A stretch of 64,000 nucleotides of DNA from Nymphaea colorata (GCF_008831285.2 NC_045142.1:5523501-5587500); one strand, 5' to 3'. Positions 12,660-39,801 are shown, counted from the first letter of the stretch. Notes: a model not told the origin generated them from the sequence alone. Made by a program: numbers and translations.

Positions 12660-13735
12660 CCTCCCCACGTTAAACCACAACCTATTCCGGACACAAATAC
12701 TTAGTGTAGCTTCTTAACGTGTTTTTAGTCCCAACTTGAAAGCACTCAAAATGAATGAAAATTTGAGCAGTTGAAGTATTTAGGTGGAAGAAAATATGAG
12801 TCTATTAAGATGTAGAATGTTATTAAATGTGCACGCATCACACGGTGTGCATCAGGCGCATCGCAACATGGGGATAATACGTTAACCAGATTGCAGTTTA
12901 TGCCTGATGCGTGCTGCACACATCAGGCAAAGATTTTTTTTCTTATAAAATTTTAATGTTTTTTTGTATTGATTTTAACGTTATTATTAACATTTTAATC
13001 GTTTATCTCATTGATATTGCAGCCAAATCAGTTTGCATATCAGTTTAAATGCATGATCTCTTGTACAGTCTTTTATTTGCTTATTCTTTAGATTTTTAAT
13101 TATAAAAGTAACATAATATTTTAAATTAATTCTGAAAATAAAACAATAAACTCATGTCACTGGTGTGTCGAATTGACAAAGGAACGACAAAATGTTTTAG
13201 TTATAAACATTAAAAGAAAAAAGTTAAAGTGAAAAAAAGAGAAAAAGGGTTTAAGTTTAGAAAAAAAAATCACTCATGAACTTTAATGTTCTAACTACCT
13301 ATCTATATATATATATAGACATACACACAAAAAATGATATTTACATAATATAAAGAATTATTTTCCCAAAAAATTTCTTTGTACCAGACAGAGTCACCGA
13401 TAAAGCTAAAGAATATGCATGCAATTGGAAACTAAGTTTAGTCTTTCATTTTTTGTTGGGTTTAAAATATGCAAGATTCCATTTCCAGTATTCATGAACT
13501 CAGTTTACATCTACTCACATTATTTTATTTTATGATTTCAGGTGCATTATGCATGTTATCATAATGTTTTCCAATATTTCTTTTTCCTTCATTTGAACTT
13601 CTTAAAAACATCTAATTTGTATCTAGCGTCCATTGCAAAGGTGATCAACTAAGAAAGATTACAAATTATTTTATAGTTGCTATTGTTACATCGTAAAGGT
13701 AATCATCAATGAGAAATTTTCACAAGTTTTTTCTT
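12660..13735. other. AT-rich spacer
   Basis: GCATCACACGGTGTGCATCAGG near 12835-12856 pairs with CTGATGCGTGCTGCACACATCAGG near 12902-12925 (read in pieces), a local inverted repeat of unknown nature. The rest is AT-rich without recognisable coding sequence. Confidence 0.4.
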
Positions 13736-13739
13736 GTCT

Positions 13740-14190
13740 TCTCGAGGTATGTTCTCTGTGGAGAATATGAGTGCCTTCGACAGCTCTAGATCTCATATCC
13801 TAGTTGATTTCAAATCATTGAGGTCGCTTTTGATTAGTGCAGATCTCAGATCCATAATTTTGAGATCTAAGCTCTCTCCTAATCAGACCTTAAATCCATG
13901 CTTTTTATACTGTAGCATAGATTTGAGATCTGCATTGCCAGTGGATGATGAAATCCATAGTTTAATGGACTGTGGATTTCAGTTATCGTAGATTTTAGAT
14001 CCTCTCAAATCTCAAGATAGGAGATCCATGAAGAATCAAACCCAACCTAAGGGATCTTATCTCAAGATACGAAGATCTCAAATCTTCATTTTTTGCCGGA
14101 TCTAGAATCCAGTGTTTGTTTATTGTATTAGCCCGTGGGATTTCAAATCAACATCGGATCTGGGATCCGATTTCTCGGGCTATCAAACGC
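13740..14190. mobile_element. Word-type MITE built on AGATCT / GGATCT, abutting the SET gene promoter
   Basis: The block is packed with AGATCTCA, CAGATCCA, TGAGATCT, GGGATCTTATCTC and TCGGATCTGGGATCCGAT in both orientations. It ends in CTATCAAACGCGCCC, a terminal motif of the GGGCGCGTTTG type that I associate with plant DNA transposons. It ends about 270 bp upstream of the SET gene ATG. Confidence 0.5.
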
Positions 14191-14459
14191 GCCCATGTCC
14201 CAGTGAATGGCTACTCTTTTGTCGCCACAGCTGACTTATCAATTCAGAACAATGATCCAATAAGTCCGACCCGTTCAGAACACACGGCCATGTTCAGCAC
14301 TCTCCGGTAGTTCCTGTGCTTGGGGCAAAATTTGGAAATGGCTTTCCCTCGCTAATTTCTGGCGTGTATACGCGGGGAGGGCGCCGGCGCATGTGACCGG
14401 GAAGAGAGAAGCCGTCAGCCGGGGCCGATTCAGTAAGTGAAATCGCAGAAATCCCGGCA
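14190..14459 (+). promoter_or_regulatory. Promoter/5'UTR region of the SET-domain gene
   Basis: This GC-richer island (including GGGGAGGGCGCCGGCGCATG) lies between the upstream MITE and the ATG at 14460. No canonical TATA box was found. The role is inferred from position and composition. Confidence 0.4.
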
Positions 14460-28097
<13,638 letters not shown>

Positions 28098-28270
28098 GTC
28101 TGTCCTGAATTTTTCAAGCTTCCTCTCTGAACATATTCTTTGATTGACAATTGCCTCATTGAATGAGGTTACATGGGAAGCCATGTATTTAAATGTATAT
28201 CAATTTGTAATATTTGGTGAGGTGTACAGTAATCAATTTGTTTTAGATTAGATAATCATTCGTTCTCCTT
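28098..28270 (+). other. Probable 3'UTR of the SET gene
   Basis: This T-rich stretch follows the TGA and has near-upstream-type TTTGTAATATTTGG at about 28204-28217. No exact polyadenylation site can be fixed. Confidence 0.4.
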
Positions 28271-31080
28271 TCATTTTTGTGTACTATCAAATCATGCAGT
28301 TTCACATATGCAAATACATTCCCACTTTTCAACTTTTGATTGACAAGCTAGGATTAGGCAGATTCATACTAAATTATGTCTGGAGAGATGCCCAGTGGCA
28401 GACTTCAGTTTGATTTTAAGTCTGATTTCTTAGCCAGGTAGATAGATCTTTCGGTGCCGCTTTTTAAGGCTTTACATATGGCGAATCGATGAATTGATGA
28501 AGGCGTTGTATCAATGAATGTAACCATGAGTGCCATCAACTGAAAGGTGATCGCCTGCATTAGGCTTGTGATTTTACTACACTCACTTTCCTCGAGTTTT
28601 GAGTTCTTGCTTTCTTTAATTGATATATCTTGTCGTAGAGCCATTAGATATTTGAGTTGTGCATATTCTATGACAGCCAGTGGACAACATATTTTTGAAC
28701 ACTCCATTTTGATTCTGATTTTATCATTTTTAGGTTTGCGATTGTAAGATCCTGATACGTTTGAATCAGTTCTTGACTGGATCTCATCTGAATTTTAATT
28801 AATGAAGATCTAGTTTTGGATTTGAAATATGAAAAAAATTTAGATGTTGCATGCAATATGTCAAGTTTTGAATCGCCTCTTACTACCATTTATGGGAAGC
28901 ATGTTGTAAGTGGGGGGACTGTGAAGGGTGTTAATGTTGAGATTCGTAGTCAAGTCCACCACTCTACTTCTTGAGCTTTCTCACATATCATTAAGAAAAT
29001 CATCTTTTTTTCTTAAAAAGCCAGGAACATCTCATTTGTTTAGAGTAACACAATTGATTTTATTGCATTTGGGTTTTATATTCAATGTTAGAATCGTAAG
29101 TTCCAGCCTGGTACAGTATCTTGGCACCCTCTGTATTGTCTTTTGACGATTTGACGATTATCTAATAAAATTTTGAATTCATCACATTTGGTAGCAGGCA
29201 TTTTGTTGGGGGAATTCTACCGCATGAAACTCTACTATAAAGGTCGACGAGAGAAAAGGGATTTTCCTAGCATTTCCTTTTTCTTTTTGGGTCATTACAA
29301 TGTAACTTTTCTTGCTACATCCAGCTGTTCTACAGTTTTTTCAGTTTTTCCGATTCATTTGGATGAGGACTTGTCAAGAAAGAAAACCCCGGGATACTCT
29401 GGGAAATCTCAAGCGAGAGGAGGTTTGGATAGGACTCCCTGCCTTTTTCACTTGACACCTTTTACATTCTCCTTACCGCCTGTTCACTTTTGATGGCAAA
29501 CTTTATTTTGGGGGGTTGAAAATTAGGTGGCAATTGTATTTTATGTGATAGACTTCAGTTGTAGTCTATGCTACTTATAATCCTGGAGTAAAAGCGGTGG
29601 TTTATTAAATCCGATATAAGCTTGCAAGCAAATGAATGTTGCAAACCAGTACTAAGAGCAAATTATCTTACACGATTTTATAGAAAATCAGTCAGTGTCA
29701 GATGTATTAGATCAATTTGCGTTAACCCTTTTTTTTTTTTGGCTGAAAGGTTGGCAGAAAATAATTGTAGAAAAGATTTAGAGAAAAAGACTGAGGGTTA
29801 ATTTAACATGCATCAACTGTCTGAGTTCCGCACATTTTGTGAATGACTTTGAAAGAAAACCTGGATCTAAATCCTATCTGGAGTAAGGTTAGCATAGTAA
29901 ATATAGCTCCTCCGTCCTAATTTATGTGGTTATGGCTTCGGATTGCAAAGGAATGTCATTCATGTAATCAATTGTAACATAAAAAGGAAGAAACGATGTT
30001 GGTTTCAATCGAGGGTAAAAAACTTTTACCAGATAAGATCGTATCAAAAGGAAAAGAAACGCTAAAATGACACTAAAGCGCATTGTTTTTGTTTTTGGTA
30101 AAATGCCATCTTCCGATGCCATTAATGCCATCAATAACAGAAGAGATGCAGCAACTTTGGCCTTCGCAAATCATGCCTTTATCGAAATAAACTACCGTTT
30201 TTTCTCGATCACCAAGAGGAGAGGATGACGCTGGAAAGCTGCTTGGTCATGGGCACAACCTATATTTTTTTATCCCCACATTCTAATGCGTTATTTTCGT
30301 GTCACCAGCTCTACCAATTATGCTTTACCTCAATTGCTTATTTTTCAAATTCATTCAAAATAAAGAAAATTAACGTTAAATGTAAAGCCTTGAGGGGTGT
30401 CAACCCCCTTGGGCCAGTTGATAGTAGGCAGGTCACTAGTTCGAGTAGCATGGAACATCAACATCCCTTATAGCAGACAGCCTATCAAAAGTTTTATTTT
30501 AAAAATTCAGAATTACATTATAATGATACCAACTTCTTCATTACTTATGATATGATAATTAGGAGGAAAAAGGAGGAGTCTATGTCCTAGTTGAGTGTAC
30601 TGAAGGCTCTAACTCAGGTACCAACTTTAAATTTAAAAGAAGAGAAATGAGTGGATAATAAAAAACCTAAGATGGTCTGACCGGTTTCTCAAAAAGAAAC
30701 AACCGGAGTGATTATCATTCGTATCCATCCTTTTGATACGAACCCCTAAGTATGGTTGCGTTTCAAAGCCTCGGAGATATAATAACAGATATCGGATTTG
30801 CTAAGTAAATATAGCAACAACCACAGATTTCTAATCCATGGATCTCAGTAGAAAGGAGAGGAGATAGAGAAGGCTGAAAGAGTGCATCAAACAAAGGCTT
30901 TTAAAGCTTAAGATTTTAAAACCTCAGATTTTAGATCAGTCACGGAGCTACATGGTGGCACCAGCATCACAACTACCCATACATCAGCATCACAAAATTA
31001 GTTTAATATACACATTAATGTTTCGATATATTTGAAAAAAAAATTAAAGGTATATGCTCCCACTAAAATTTTTTTTAGCC
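28271..31080. other. Intergenic spacer, no gene recognised
   Basis: Minus-strand frames at 28405-28707 and 28668-28889 are short, without motifs I recognise, and lack a convincing splice pattern. TTGGGCCAGTTGATAGTAGG...TAGTTCGAG near 30408-30442 faintly resembles a tRNA-derived repeat head. The rest shows nothing identifiable. Confidence 0.45.
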
Positions 31081-31399
31081 GCGATCTAGTCAATCGTACG
31101 CAACCTAAACTTTACCCAGTTAGATCTTATCCAATGAATGCTAATATTTCAAATTCGAATTCAAATCTTAAAACCGGATCCCGTCCGCACCCACGCTTCC
31201 GGAAAAACCATAGGACGACGCCAGCTGCCCACAAAACCAGGGGCCCAGTTATTGTGATCCGTCCATCTGGGGGAAAACGAACGGCGACGATTAGGCGAAA
31301 CCAACAACTGGCCTGCTTGTTTTGTCGCTTGCAAACCTCGCACGCGTCGGAGGCACAAGTGTGGAGAGGAAGACCTTTCTCACAACTTAACCATGGTTA

Positions 31400-31569
31400 A
31401 ATTGGGGTCGCGTTTGGCTTAACCACGGGCCGTGCTCCCTACGGGAAGGAAAGGGTTTTGGGGATAAAATTTATACACCGCGCGACGTACTTCTTCTTTC
31501 TGTAGAGAGAGAGAGAGAGAGAGGGAGGGTTGAGCCTGAATCGCCATTGCTGCTGTAGTTATCTGTGCG
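31400..31569 (+). promoter_or_regulatory. Promoter and non-coding exon 1 of the RS2Z splicing-factor gene
   Basis: GGGATAAAATTTATACACCG (31460-31479) holds a TATA-like core, followed by a (GA)n run (31505-31525) typical of plant leaders. A donor GCG|GTAGGG ends a probable 5'UTR exon at 31569. The 5'UTR intron would then run to the acceptor at 33636. No peptide is encoded. The GC-rich DNA just upstream (31160-31400) is probably proximal promoter. Confidence 0.5.
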
Positions 31570-33643
31570 GTAGGGTTCGTCTTGTCTTCTCTGGTTTTCT
31601 ATTTTCTTCTTTGCTTCTGGATTCACTATTGAGGGATCTTTTTCTTTTCTTTCGCTTCGCCCTTTTGGGGTTTAAGATCTGATGGAGTCTTCCTTTCTGT
31701 GATGTTGTTTTTTGTGCCTTTCTGGTTGTTGTTATGGGCTTGTGTAATTATTTGCTTTTGAATTTGCTTGGTGGTATCGTGATTTCTTGGGTGCTAGGGT
31801 TCGTCCCGAGATGTGGATGAGGGTGGTTCGCTATGCTGTCTTTTTGGGGTTAGGGGAATCTTGGGTGGATCTGGTGGAGTGGCGCAGGCTTGCCAATCTA
31901 TGGGAATGAGTACTTATTATGCGATTATGGTTTCCTTATTAAGCGTGGCTCACTTCTCGTAGATCTGTTGGTTCGTTGGAGAAATCTGCACAGGAGTGGT
32001 GGTTGTTTGCATGCAACTTCTTGTGGGAAATGTTTGCATGACGTCCTAGGGAGCTTGCGTTTCTTTCTCATTTTGGTTGCAGTAGGTTTTTCTTTGGAGA
32101 AACCAAATTGATGTCCCCGCACTTTCTTGTTGCTTGTGATTTTTGTTTGGTTTAATTTCTCTATTTAGGTTTCGCCGTGGCCAATTCTGTCTGTTGTAGT
32201 GTAAAGCTTCTTTGTTTCACCGGCTAGCGGTGTTCTGATATGTGCAATGTTATGGTTGATCATCGCAAATATTTGTAGCTAGATTCTCGGGTTGCTTGTT
32301 TCTGGTTTTGTTACAGTTTCCTGGAGAGGATTCATTTCTCTATTGTGAGCTTTTGTGTTATTTTTCCCCATTTCCGTTTTCTCCTGGCTGGGAAGATGTT
32401 TTGACGGATTTGGTTGTTATGCACAATTCCCGAAACTCTGTTAGATAGTCCTGTCTTACTGCTGATGTCAGCATTAGAAGAACTTTTCTTATGTTGTCCA
32501 TTTTCTTGGTGGTTGGATTTATGTAAAAACTTTGTATGTATTTATGAATTGCTTTTGATTGAGAAGGTTTAACTGTAAGTATGCTTGAACTTTGGAAGGC
32601 TCTAAATTTTAGTTTCTGTATATCTAACCTGCATCTCATTGCCTTGACCATGCACCACATCTAGATTTGGTTTGGTTTTGGTTCTTCAACATTTCGTACT
32701 GATTTTAGTAGTTAAACAGGTACACGAGATGGTGCTTGCATTACTGTTACATTTGACACAGACGTTAGCTTATATGGTGGATATTTTTTTTAAACATAAA
32801 CTGAGCGATTTGTTGAAGTTCTTCATTTTTAAAGTTGTTGGTGGGTGAGTATCTGCGTAATATAGGAAACACCCATTTCTCGATCCACTTTGATTGTCTT
32901 TTTGTCAACTAAGTAAATGGAACATTTGAGCTGGACAGTAAGGTTATAGCACACTTCGTTTGAAGCTAGGACCTGATAGTTGTTGAGAAGCACTATCTTT
33001 CATCTAAGTTAGAAGGTAACTGAAAGGTCTAGTTGGTGCTGAGGTGGGATTGGTCATCCAAGTTGGAGCCCAAATCCCAGAAATAAGTCAAAATAGTTTT
33101 TTTTCGAAATTCCAGAATTAGTCTGCGCAACCCAAAGCAATTTAATAAAAAACCATATGATTTGAAGTTAGAACGATTAAAGGTCACAACTATTTTAGGT
33201 CTTTTAAATGTTAAAGAGAATGAGGAGCCTAAGCACCCCCACCTAATGGCTTATGCTCTTAGTAGCTCTTAAATGCTATGCTATGAGCGTGTAGGTAGAG
33301 TTTTTAACTATGTAGGTGGTATTGCTGGATTTTTTTTTCTAGTTGGTTTAACTTGCAAATATCTCAAAATTTTGAATTTACGTAGCTTGTCATAACTGTG
33401 GATGTGTTGTTGGTTGTGGTCTGAGTTCTGTTCCTTCTACTTGTCCATTGTTGGTTTTCTTGGGGAGACAACATTTGCTGGTTGTGGGCTAGCTTCAAAA
33501 ATAGTACTGTATAACACAAGTAACCATAAAGAGATGTACAAATTCATAGCAAGCCTACTCACACAGGCAAACACATACGAATATTCTACTTTGACATATT
33601 TTGCTTTAGAACATCATTATTTTTTTTCCCATGCAGTGAGACA

Positions 33644-36600
33644 ATGCCTCGTTACAATGATGACCGTTATGGCAACACTCGCCTTTACGTTGGCCGTCTT
33701 TCTTCACGCACACGCTCACGTGATCTGGAAGATGTTTTTAGCAGATATGGCAGGTAATTGAGCAGCATATTATTTTGTTGCACTGTCTTATGTTGTGTGG
33801 TTTGAGAAATATTACTAAATTTCATGAGAAAATGTAAGGGTGGACATTTGATGGCGAATTTCTTTTTTTCTTTTTTTACAGTTGAATTTTTCCATGTGTG
33901 CATGAGTGGAAAATGTTTTCAAGAAAAACGTACCATTAGCGCTCGACTTATCTTGTCCAAATATTATAGCCTTCCTAACATATCAGATGTGAAACTTTTC
34001 TCAAAAAGTCACCTGTGCTTGATGTCTGAAGGAAGAAGCTGTGAAAATTTCGCCTGTTCAATACATTCTGAAGTCTATTTCAAGGTTATTAAATCCTTAT
34101 TTGAGAACGCTGTGGTTAGTGCACAACTACCTATCTTGGTAGCTCTTGTCCCATTTCCTTCTTTCTAGTGTTTGCCTTCCTACTATTGAATTTAGCATCA
34201 TATGTGTCTGTTTTGCCTTTCATCTTCTTTGTTTTAGTTTTTACTTTTTATTATGCTTTATGAAAATTTTTATTAACTTTGTTGGAAAGTTCACTGGGTA
34301 GTTTCTCTAAAATTGTCTGATCTGTTTTTCCCAACTGCACTGACTGTGCTTGTAAGCTTTTAGATATTGTGTCTCACACCAATGTTAACATCTTATCTAT
34401 CTTTTGCACACGTATTCTCTGTTTTGACACGTCCTTCAATTTGTCTTGTGGGAATTTGCTCTCAAATTCTCTTGTAGCCATGGTCTCGTCATACTTGGGA
34501 GCTAATATGTGTCATTACCCTTTAGGTTGATCTGTTTCTTGTCTACTGTACCTAACTTACTAGTATATACCTGATTTCCGGTCATCCTCAGCCATTTTTC
34601 TCATTATGCTTTCAAGTGAGTGAAGTTAGCATCTTCATCACACCCCTTTGGAGATGTTTGTCTGTAATCAAGCCAGCTTTTTGTGCTTGGGATTTGGTTC
34701 TCTATTCTCTGTTACCTTTTGATCCTTATGTCTGAGAAGGTTACAACCCCAAGTGGTCTTTTTTTTTTTAACTTGAATGATCTTGTTGAAGGTTATTGGG
34801 CTCTTGCCTAACCTGGAGGTCTATGGTGAGAGGGTGCCCTTGGTGGAATTGGTGGCTATTCTTGCAGAATTAATAGGAGGATTTGGCGAATTCTTTCTGT
34901 AGTGATGTTATTGCGTTTTTTATGATGGCAACGATCACAAAGTGGTGTTTTGTTCATCTTCTGAGGGGCGAAGTATCATACCCTCCGCTACTTAAGTCAT
35001 GATGGCCTTACTGTTTCTGGCAAACGTTTCCGCAGAGTACGTGATGTGGACTTGAAGCATGACTTCGCCTTCATTGTAAGTTTATCTACTGCATGTTAAT
35101 TTTGTTTAGCCTTTCTTTCAAAATGTTGGGATGAGTTCTGCGCATGCTGCAAATGGGATCTGTCTTGTTGTATAATAATCTGCTTAGCCTTAACAGAGTT
35201 CCTCACTGGTAAGCTAATTCAAATATAAGACTCTCTTTGTGCCTTTTTCTGCATTGCCGTTTTCCAGGAATTTAGCGACCCTCGGGATGCAGATGATGCT
35301 AGATACAGCCTAAATGGGAGAGAAGTTTGTGGAAGTAGAATAATTGTAGAATTTGCACGAGGGGTAAACACTCTTCATCCTTACAGAATGTTGTTTTGAT
35401 ATTTTCTGTAGCATGGGCATCTATATATCATGACTTTTTGTTCTATGTTTTTTCTGGTGATCGGCTTTTGTTTCATGATGCATCATCTTCCTGGTTCTTT
35501 GAAGTCTTGGGTGAGGTTTGTCAGGCCAGGTGGTTTAATCAAAAGTAGAATCAGGCCATCGTAGTCTGCTAGTTGGTTTTTCCTTTTCAGAAAGGAGCTC
35601 CAAGGTTCTGCCCCCCTTTGCTCTTGTTGACAGGATGGAGAGAGGACTCAGCATAGATGTGGGTGAGAGAGCTGTATCCATGTGGAACTAATTCAAGTTA
35701 TGACCTAACTTGCCTGTATAAAATTACATGATGTTCCAGCAATAATCTCTGTCATGGTGTATGCTCTGCGGTCACCTTTTTGACACAGGGTAAATCACAG
35801 TATGTACACTAGCAAAGGGAGTCAATAGTACTTTGCAGTTTCAGTGTTTATAATACCATAATAATGATTAGGTCATAAAATTCACATAAGCTATCTGTGT
35901 TTTCATGTGCACAGTTGATTTACAGGCTGTATGACTGGAAAAATAAACATACATGCGTGAGAATTATTGTTGCAGTGAAAGTTTGTAGACTATTGGTCTG
36001 TAGATTACTTATTAATGCTGTCAAAAATTTTGTGTACCTTGATAAGGTTGTGCTGGTTACGTTCGTACGATTGTATCATATTAATGCATATGATGATATA
36101 GGTTACTTCTGCAAAAAAATGATATTTTGATACCCAAGTTCTTATAAACTCATATTTTGCTATGTTCCTAACTTCCTATCATAATGTGATTGATTTCTAT
36201 TTGAAAATCAGAAAAGGCACGCAATGCTGAGAAGAAAGGGTATCTTGCATTGGCCTTTTTATCTTCCGTGGTATATGTGTGTGATCACTAATTGTTTTGC
36301 TTTTTCAGGGACCTCGAGGACCTGGAGGTTCTAGAGAGTATTTAGGTAGAGGCCCTCCACCTGGTTCAGGTCGCTGCTTTAATTGTGGGATCGATGGACA
36401 CTGGGCTAGAGATTGCAAAGCTGGAGACTGGAAGAACAAATGCTACCGCTGTGGTGAAAAGGGTCACATAGAAAGAAATTGCCAAAACAGCCCAAAGAAC
36501 CTAAGGTATGATGATCATCTGTCAGTCTGTATCTTTCATGGCAGCATATGCATGTTCTTCAGTGTTCTCAACACCTCAAATTTCGTCTTAGGAGGGGCCG

Positions 36601-37937
36601 GAGCTATTCCCGTTCTCCTTCTAGGTCACCATCTCCACGGCGTGGTAGAAGCCGTAGCCGCAGCTATAGCAGAAGCAGAAGTTACAGGTATATTCTATGC
36701 CCCTTTCACACACGTGTTGACACTGTTAGTTCTTGGTAAGACCCATCTTTTCTCTACCTCGATCCTATTCAAAGTTTCAAACCTAAAAAAGGTTCAAGAG
36801 GCATGGTTATGCATTATGGCTGGTGAAATTGTCTGTGGCAGAAAGATCCTTTGCCAATTGCTTATTCTCTTCTGCGCTTTGCTTAACATGCTTGAAAATA
36901 TCAAGATTGTCTCAATATTTTTAGAAGACCCGAACCTAACAGGTGATCTTGTAATGTCAGTTTCGAAAAACCTCACCAAAAGGAAGTTGGCTGATATGCA
37001 TCAGTTTATATACGTCTGCATCAGATATAGCTAAATTATCTTTTGAACTAAGCATGAAGAAAAAATTATTAATAATATTCATATATTAGCTGATATGAAG
37101 CCATACTCAGTGGATAATATTGTATTTGTATCCAATATTGGGCCATTTCAGCGTGTACAGGCTTTATTTTTGCTGACATGTGCTTCATATCCTCACGGGG
37201 GCAATTTTGGACCCCTAATTCTTTTTCATCGACATTATATGTATTGCATTATAGGAGTAAAATGGATATTTTCATTTATTTCATGCTATTCTTGTTTTTT
37301 CATATTTCTTTGCTTATTTCCTATATTCTATTATTCACCTAGTAAGTAGCCACTGAAGTTATTGCAAGATATTTCTAGTGTTTGTTTGGAGTCTGGAATA
37401 TGTGTCAGGCTGCACAAGTTTATTACATGCTATCTTTCCTGGTTCTGTTGAAGAAACAAAGATGCCTTCCTATTTTGTTGTGGCAGTCGGTCCAGGTCTA
37501 GGTCTCCTCAGAGGGAGGGGCGCAATGTGGTGCGTGAGGATCGATCACGTAGTCCTCTACCTAGCAGGAGCCCCAAGCCAAAGGCAAGTCCACCTCCGGC
37601 AAAAGAGAGAAAAACTAGCCCTTCGCCTGATAGGAGGCGGAGTGTGAGCCCCGGTGGGAGCAGCCCACGAGAAAGGAGTCCGCCACCAAGGGAGAGGAGG
37701 TCAAGTGGTCACCACCGTGGTTCTGATTACAGTGGCAGTCCAAGGAATAGCAGGAGCCCTGGAAGTGCAGAGCGAGATAGTCCAGTTGGCGGTAGGTACA
37801 GGAGTCCAGAGGCTAATGGGAGGAACGGCAGGAGCCCTTCCCCAATGCATGATGATGATCGGAGCCCAGTGGATGATGATCGGCGCCGTGGATCACCTGC
37901 AAGGCGTACCGATTCTCCGGTCAGCGGTGAGGAGTGA
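33644..37937 (+). CDS. RS2Z33: SR splicing factor, RS2Z subfamily (RRM + two zinc knuckles + RS/SP tail)
   Basis: Coding exons: 33644-33753, 35036-35075, 35268-35363, 36309-36505, 36592-36687, 37487-37937; 329 aa. The acceptor at 33634-36 puts the ATG 7 bases into its exon. RRM: RNP2-like LYVGRL (14-19) and RNP1-like KHDFAFIEF (44-52). Two CCHC knuckles follow: [14 protein letters not shown] (105-118) and [14 protein letters not shown] (127-140). The RS region (148-200) is followed by an SP-rich, acidic tail ending in SGEE. This architecture defines plant RS2Z32/33 (Arabidopsis proteins about 284-290 aa; here the SP tail is longer). It acts in the nucleus, binding pre-mRNA and recruiting the spliceosome through phosphorylated RS repeats. 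The intron splitting the RRM (33754-35035) corresponds to the long intron that is alternatively spliced in this subfamily. The ortholog name is by architecture; RS2Z32 is equally possible. Confidence 0.96.
34930..35035 (+). promoter_or_regulatory. Exon-like segment at the 3' end of the RRM-splitting intron (candidate poison-splicing region)
   Basis: The last 100 bases of this intron are more GC-balanced than the U-rich rest and include GAGGGGCGAAGTATCATACC, CCGCTACTTAAGTCATGATG and TTTCTGGCAAACGTTTCCGCAG (last read in two parts). They precede the exon 3 acceptor and contain stops (TGA, TAA). If included by an upstream 3' splice site they would truncate the protein inside the RRM. Conserved alternative splicing of this intron is established for plant RS2Z genes; its use here is inferred. 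Confidence 0.45.
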
Positions 37938-38100
37938 ACGTGCAGTAGTAGAGACTTAAAAACTCTAGTAACAACTGGTTCTATTTATCGATGCAAAAGT
38001 ACTTTCTTTTACTTTAAAACTGTGTAATTGTTGGAAACGTTGAGAAGATGGATGTAATCTCGGTGATCTAACCTCTTTTTCCATCGCCTTTTATTAAACT
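37938..38100 (+). other. Probable 3'UTR of the RS2Z gene
   Basis: U-rich DNA follows the TGA, with TGTAATTGTTGG and TGTAATC blocks. The polyadenylation site is not resolvable. Confidence 0.4.
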
Positions 38101-38695
38101 AGCAAGCAAATACTGGTCCATGAATCGGCGTTTGTTGACCGGCATTGTGCCTGTACGTTCATTTTTAATTTGTGTGCAGTAACATGGAGCGACTTCATGC
38201 GTGTGGCATTTGAGAGAAACATGGGCCCGGGAGCACTAGTAAACCCCCTTGCGTGTGTTTCCAATGGGATTTGACTTGTGCAAGGGACGACAGTGACACC
38301 CACGATAGCTATTTTCCAGGTTAACAAGTCACCGTCACCGTCCGGATAAATGGTATAGTTTTTGGTTCTTTTTTCCCGGAGTAACGTGTAAACTGCAGCC
38401 TTTTATGTTGATAGTCGTAGATTGTATCTTGCCGTAGCAATCCGTTTAATAGTGCGTTGAACTTAGTGTACAGCCCTTTTTCTGCTAGTGATCTCAAGCT
38501 CAGGCTCCTGTGGTGTGGCCAACTCCTGGTGCTTCCTTCAGCATGGTCTTGTTAAGAGTAGCAGCGACAATTTTTGATGTCTCCATCAACTTGTCTTTGT
38601 AAGTGTAACAGCGATGGAACTCAACTGGTGATATTAGGTGGAAGCTAAAGTCGTGCATCTATTGTGTTTGTAGTTTAGGGGATTTATCTTTCACA
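38101..38695. other. Intergenic spacer
   Basis: No recognisable coding sequence or repeat structure. Confidence 0.4.
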
Positions 38696-38699
38696 AAAA

Positions 38700-39090
38700 T
38701 CAAATTGACAACTGTTAATATCCGATTCAAAAGTCAGATAATATTCGTATTTGGATGTACACAAATATTCAATTAGATTTGCATTGGATTTAATTTTAAA
38801 TGGATATCTTATACCCAATGTTTTTATATTTGAAAATCGACTAGGTTTCAAAATTTTTATTTGGATCCAGATATGAATGCAAAAATCAGATTCATATCAA
38901 ATTTGAATTGTAGATCAAATTAGGATTGTGAAATCGGATTTCAGATTTGGATTTAGATATGACTTTTCTTTATTTGTATTGAATTTGAATTGAAAAAAGA
39001 GTATATTAATATCCTAAGAAACAAATATGGTTAATGATGTATCTGATTTAAATCTGATCCGTTGATATCTCTTGATCACGAGCATGTTAG
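38700..39090. repeat. Word-type repeat (GGATATC / GATTTGGAT), copy 1
   Basis: Repeated words include TTCGTATTTGGATG, AATGGATATC, TTGGATCCAGATATG, GATTCATATC and CAGATTTGGATTTAGATATG. The tail (GTATATTA, then TTTAAATCTGATCCGTTGATATCTC) aligns with 49155-49205. This is therefore a dispersed family with at least two copies in the window. Confidence 0.5.
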
Positions 39091-39801
39091 ACAAGATTAA
39101 CTATGAGTATTGCTTGAAATGCACTCGTCCGACTAGTTTCTGACTCGATTTCTAAATTAATTTTTCTATTTTATCACCAAATACTGATCCTGCAGAGCTG
39201 GATTAAGAAGTAAGAAGGTTATGTGTTCAAACTGATCTCTTGGCATCCTTAGTACGATAAACCAGAAGCATATCCATTGTCTGGACAGGGGATGTTTCAC
39301 GACCCTGTATCACCCCAATCGAACAAGGGCAAAAATTTCATCCGTTCAGCCACTAACAGGGTGAAATTTTAAGAAGAAAAGGAAGTTTGGGGATTGGGAG
39401 GTCCGTTTCTTTCTCCTGAAACCTTTAATCTGTATTCGATCCATAAAAGCGTTCATGTTTATGCATTTACAATTTCTTTCAGTTTGAATTGGTTTCGTTT
39501 ATGTGGTTGGTATGACATAGAATGCAATCAGAATTTGTAGCATAAAGATAATAATCACAGGATGCTGATGTGCAGTGATTCAAAGCAAACGTGAAGTTCA
39601 TATTGTTGGCTAAAAGGATGGCAAATCACAATCACTGAGCCTCATTGTGTTACATTCAAAATGAATTGTGCATAGCGAAGTTGAAGCAAGCGTTTCTACA
39701 AGTTTCTTAACTGGCGGTGCATAAACAACTGTACAGCGTCAGCCATAGCTATCATATCATGCAAGAGTTTCATGGTTCATGGTTCAGACTTCACTGGCTT
39801 C

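Noticed and set aside
28405-28889. Minus-strand gene between the SET and RS2Z genes
   Set aside because: Two overlapping short frames have no domain, no consistent splice structure and no codon-usage contrast that I can judge.
36297-37034. A 245-codon frame starting with the RS2Z zinc knuckles
   Set aside because: It reads through the donor at 36506 into intron DNA; only the exon part is real RS2Z sequence.
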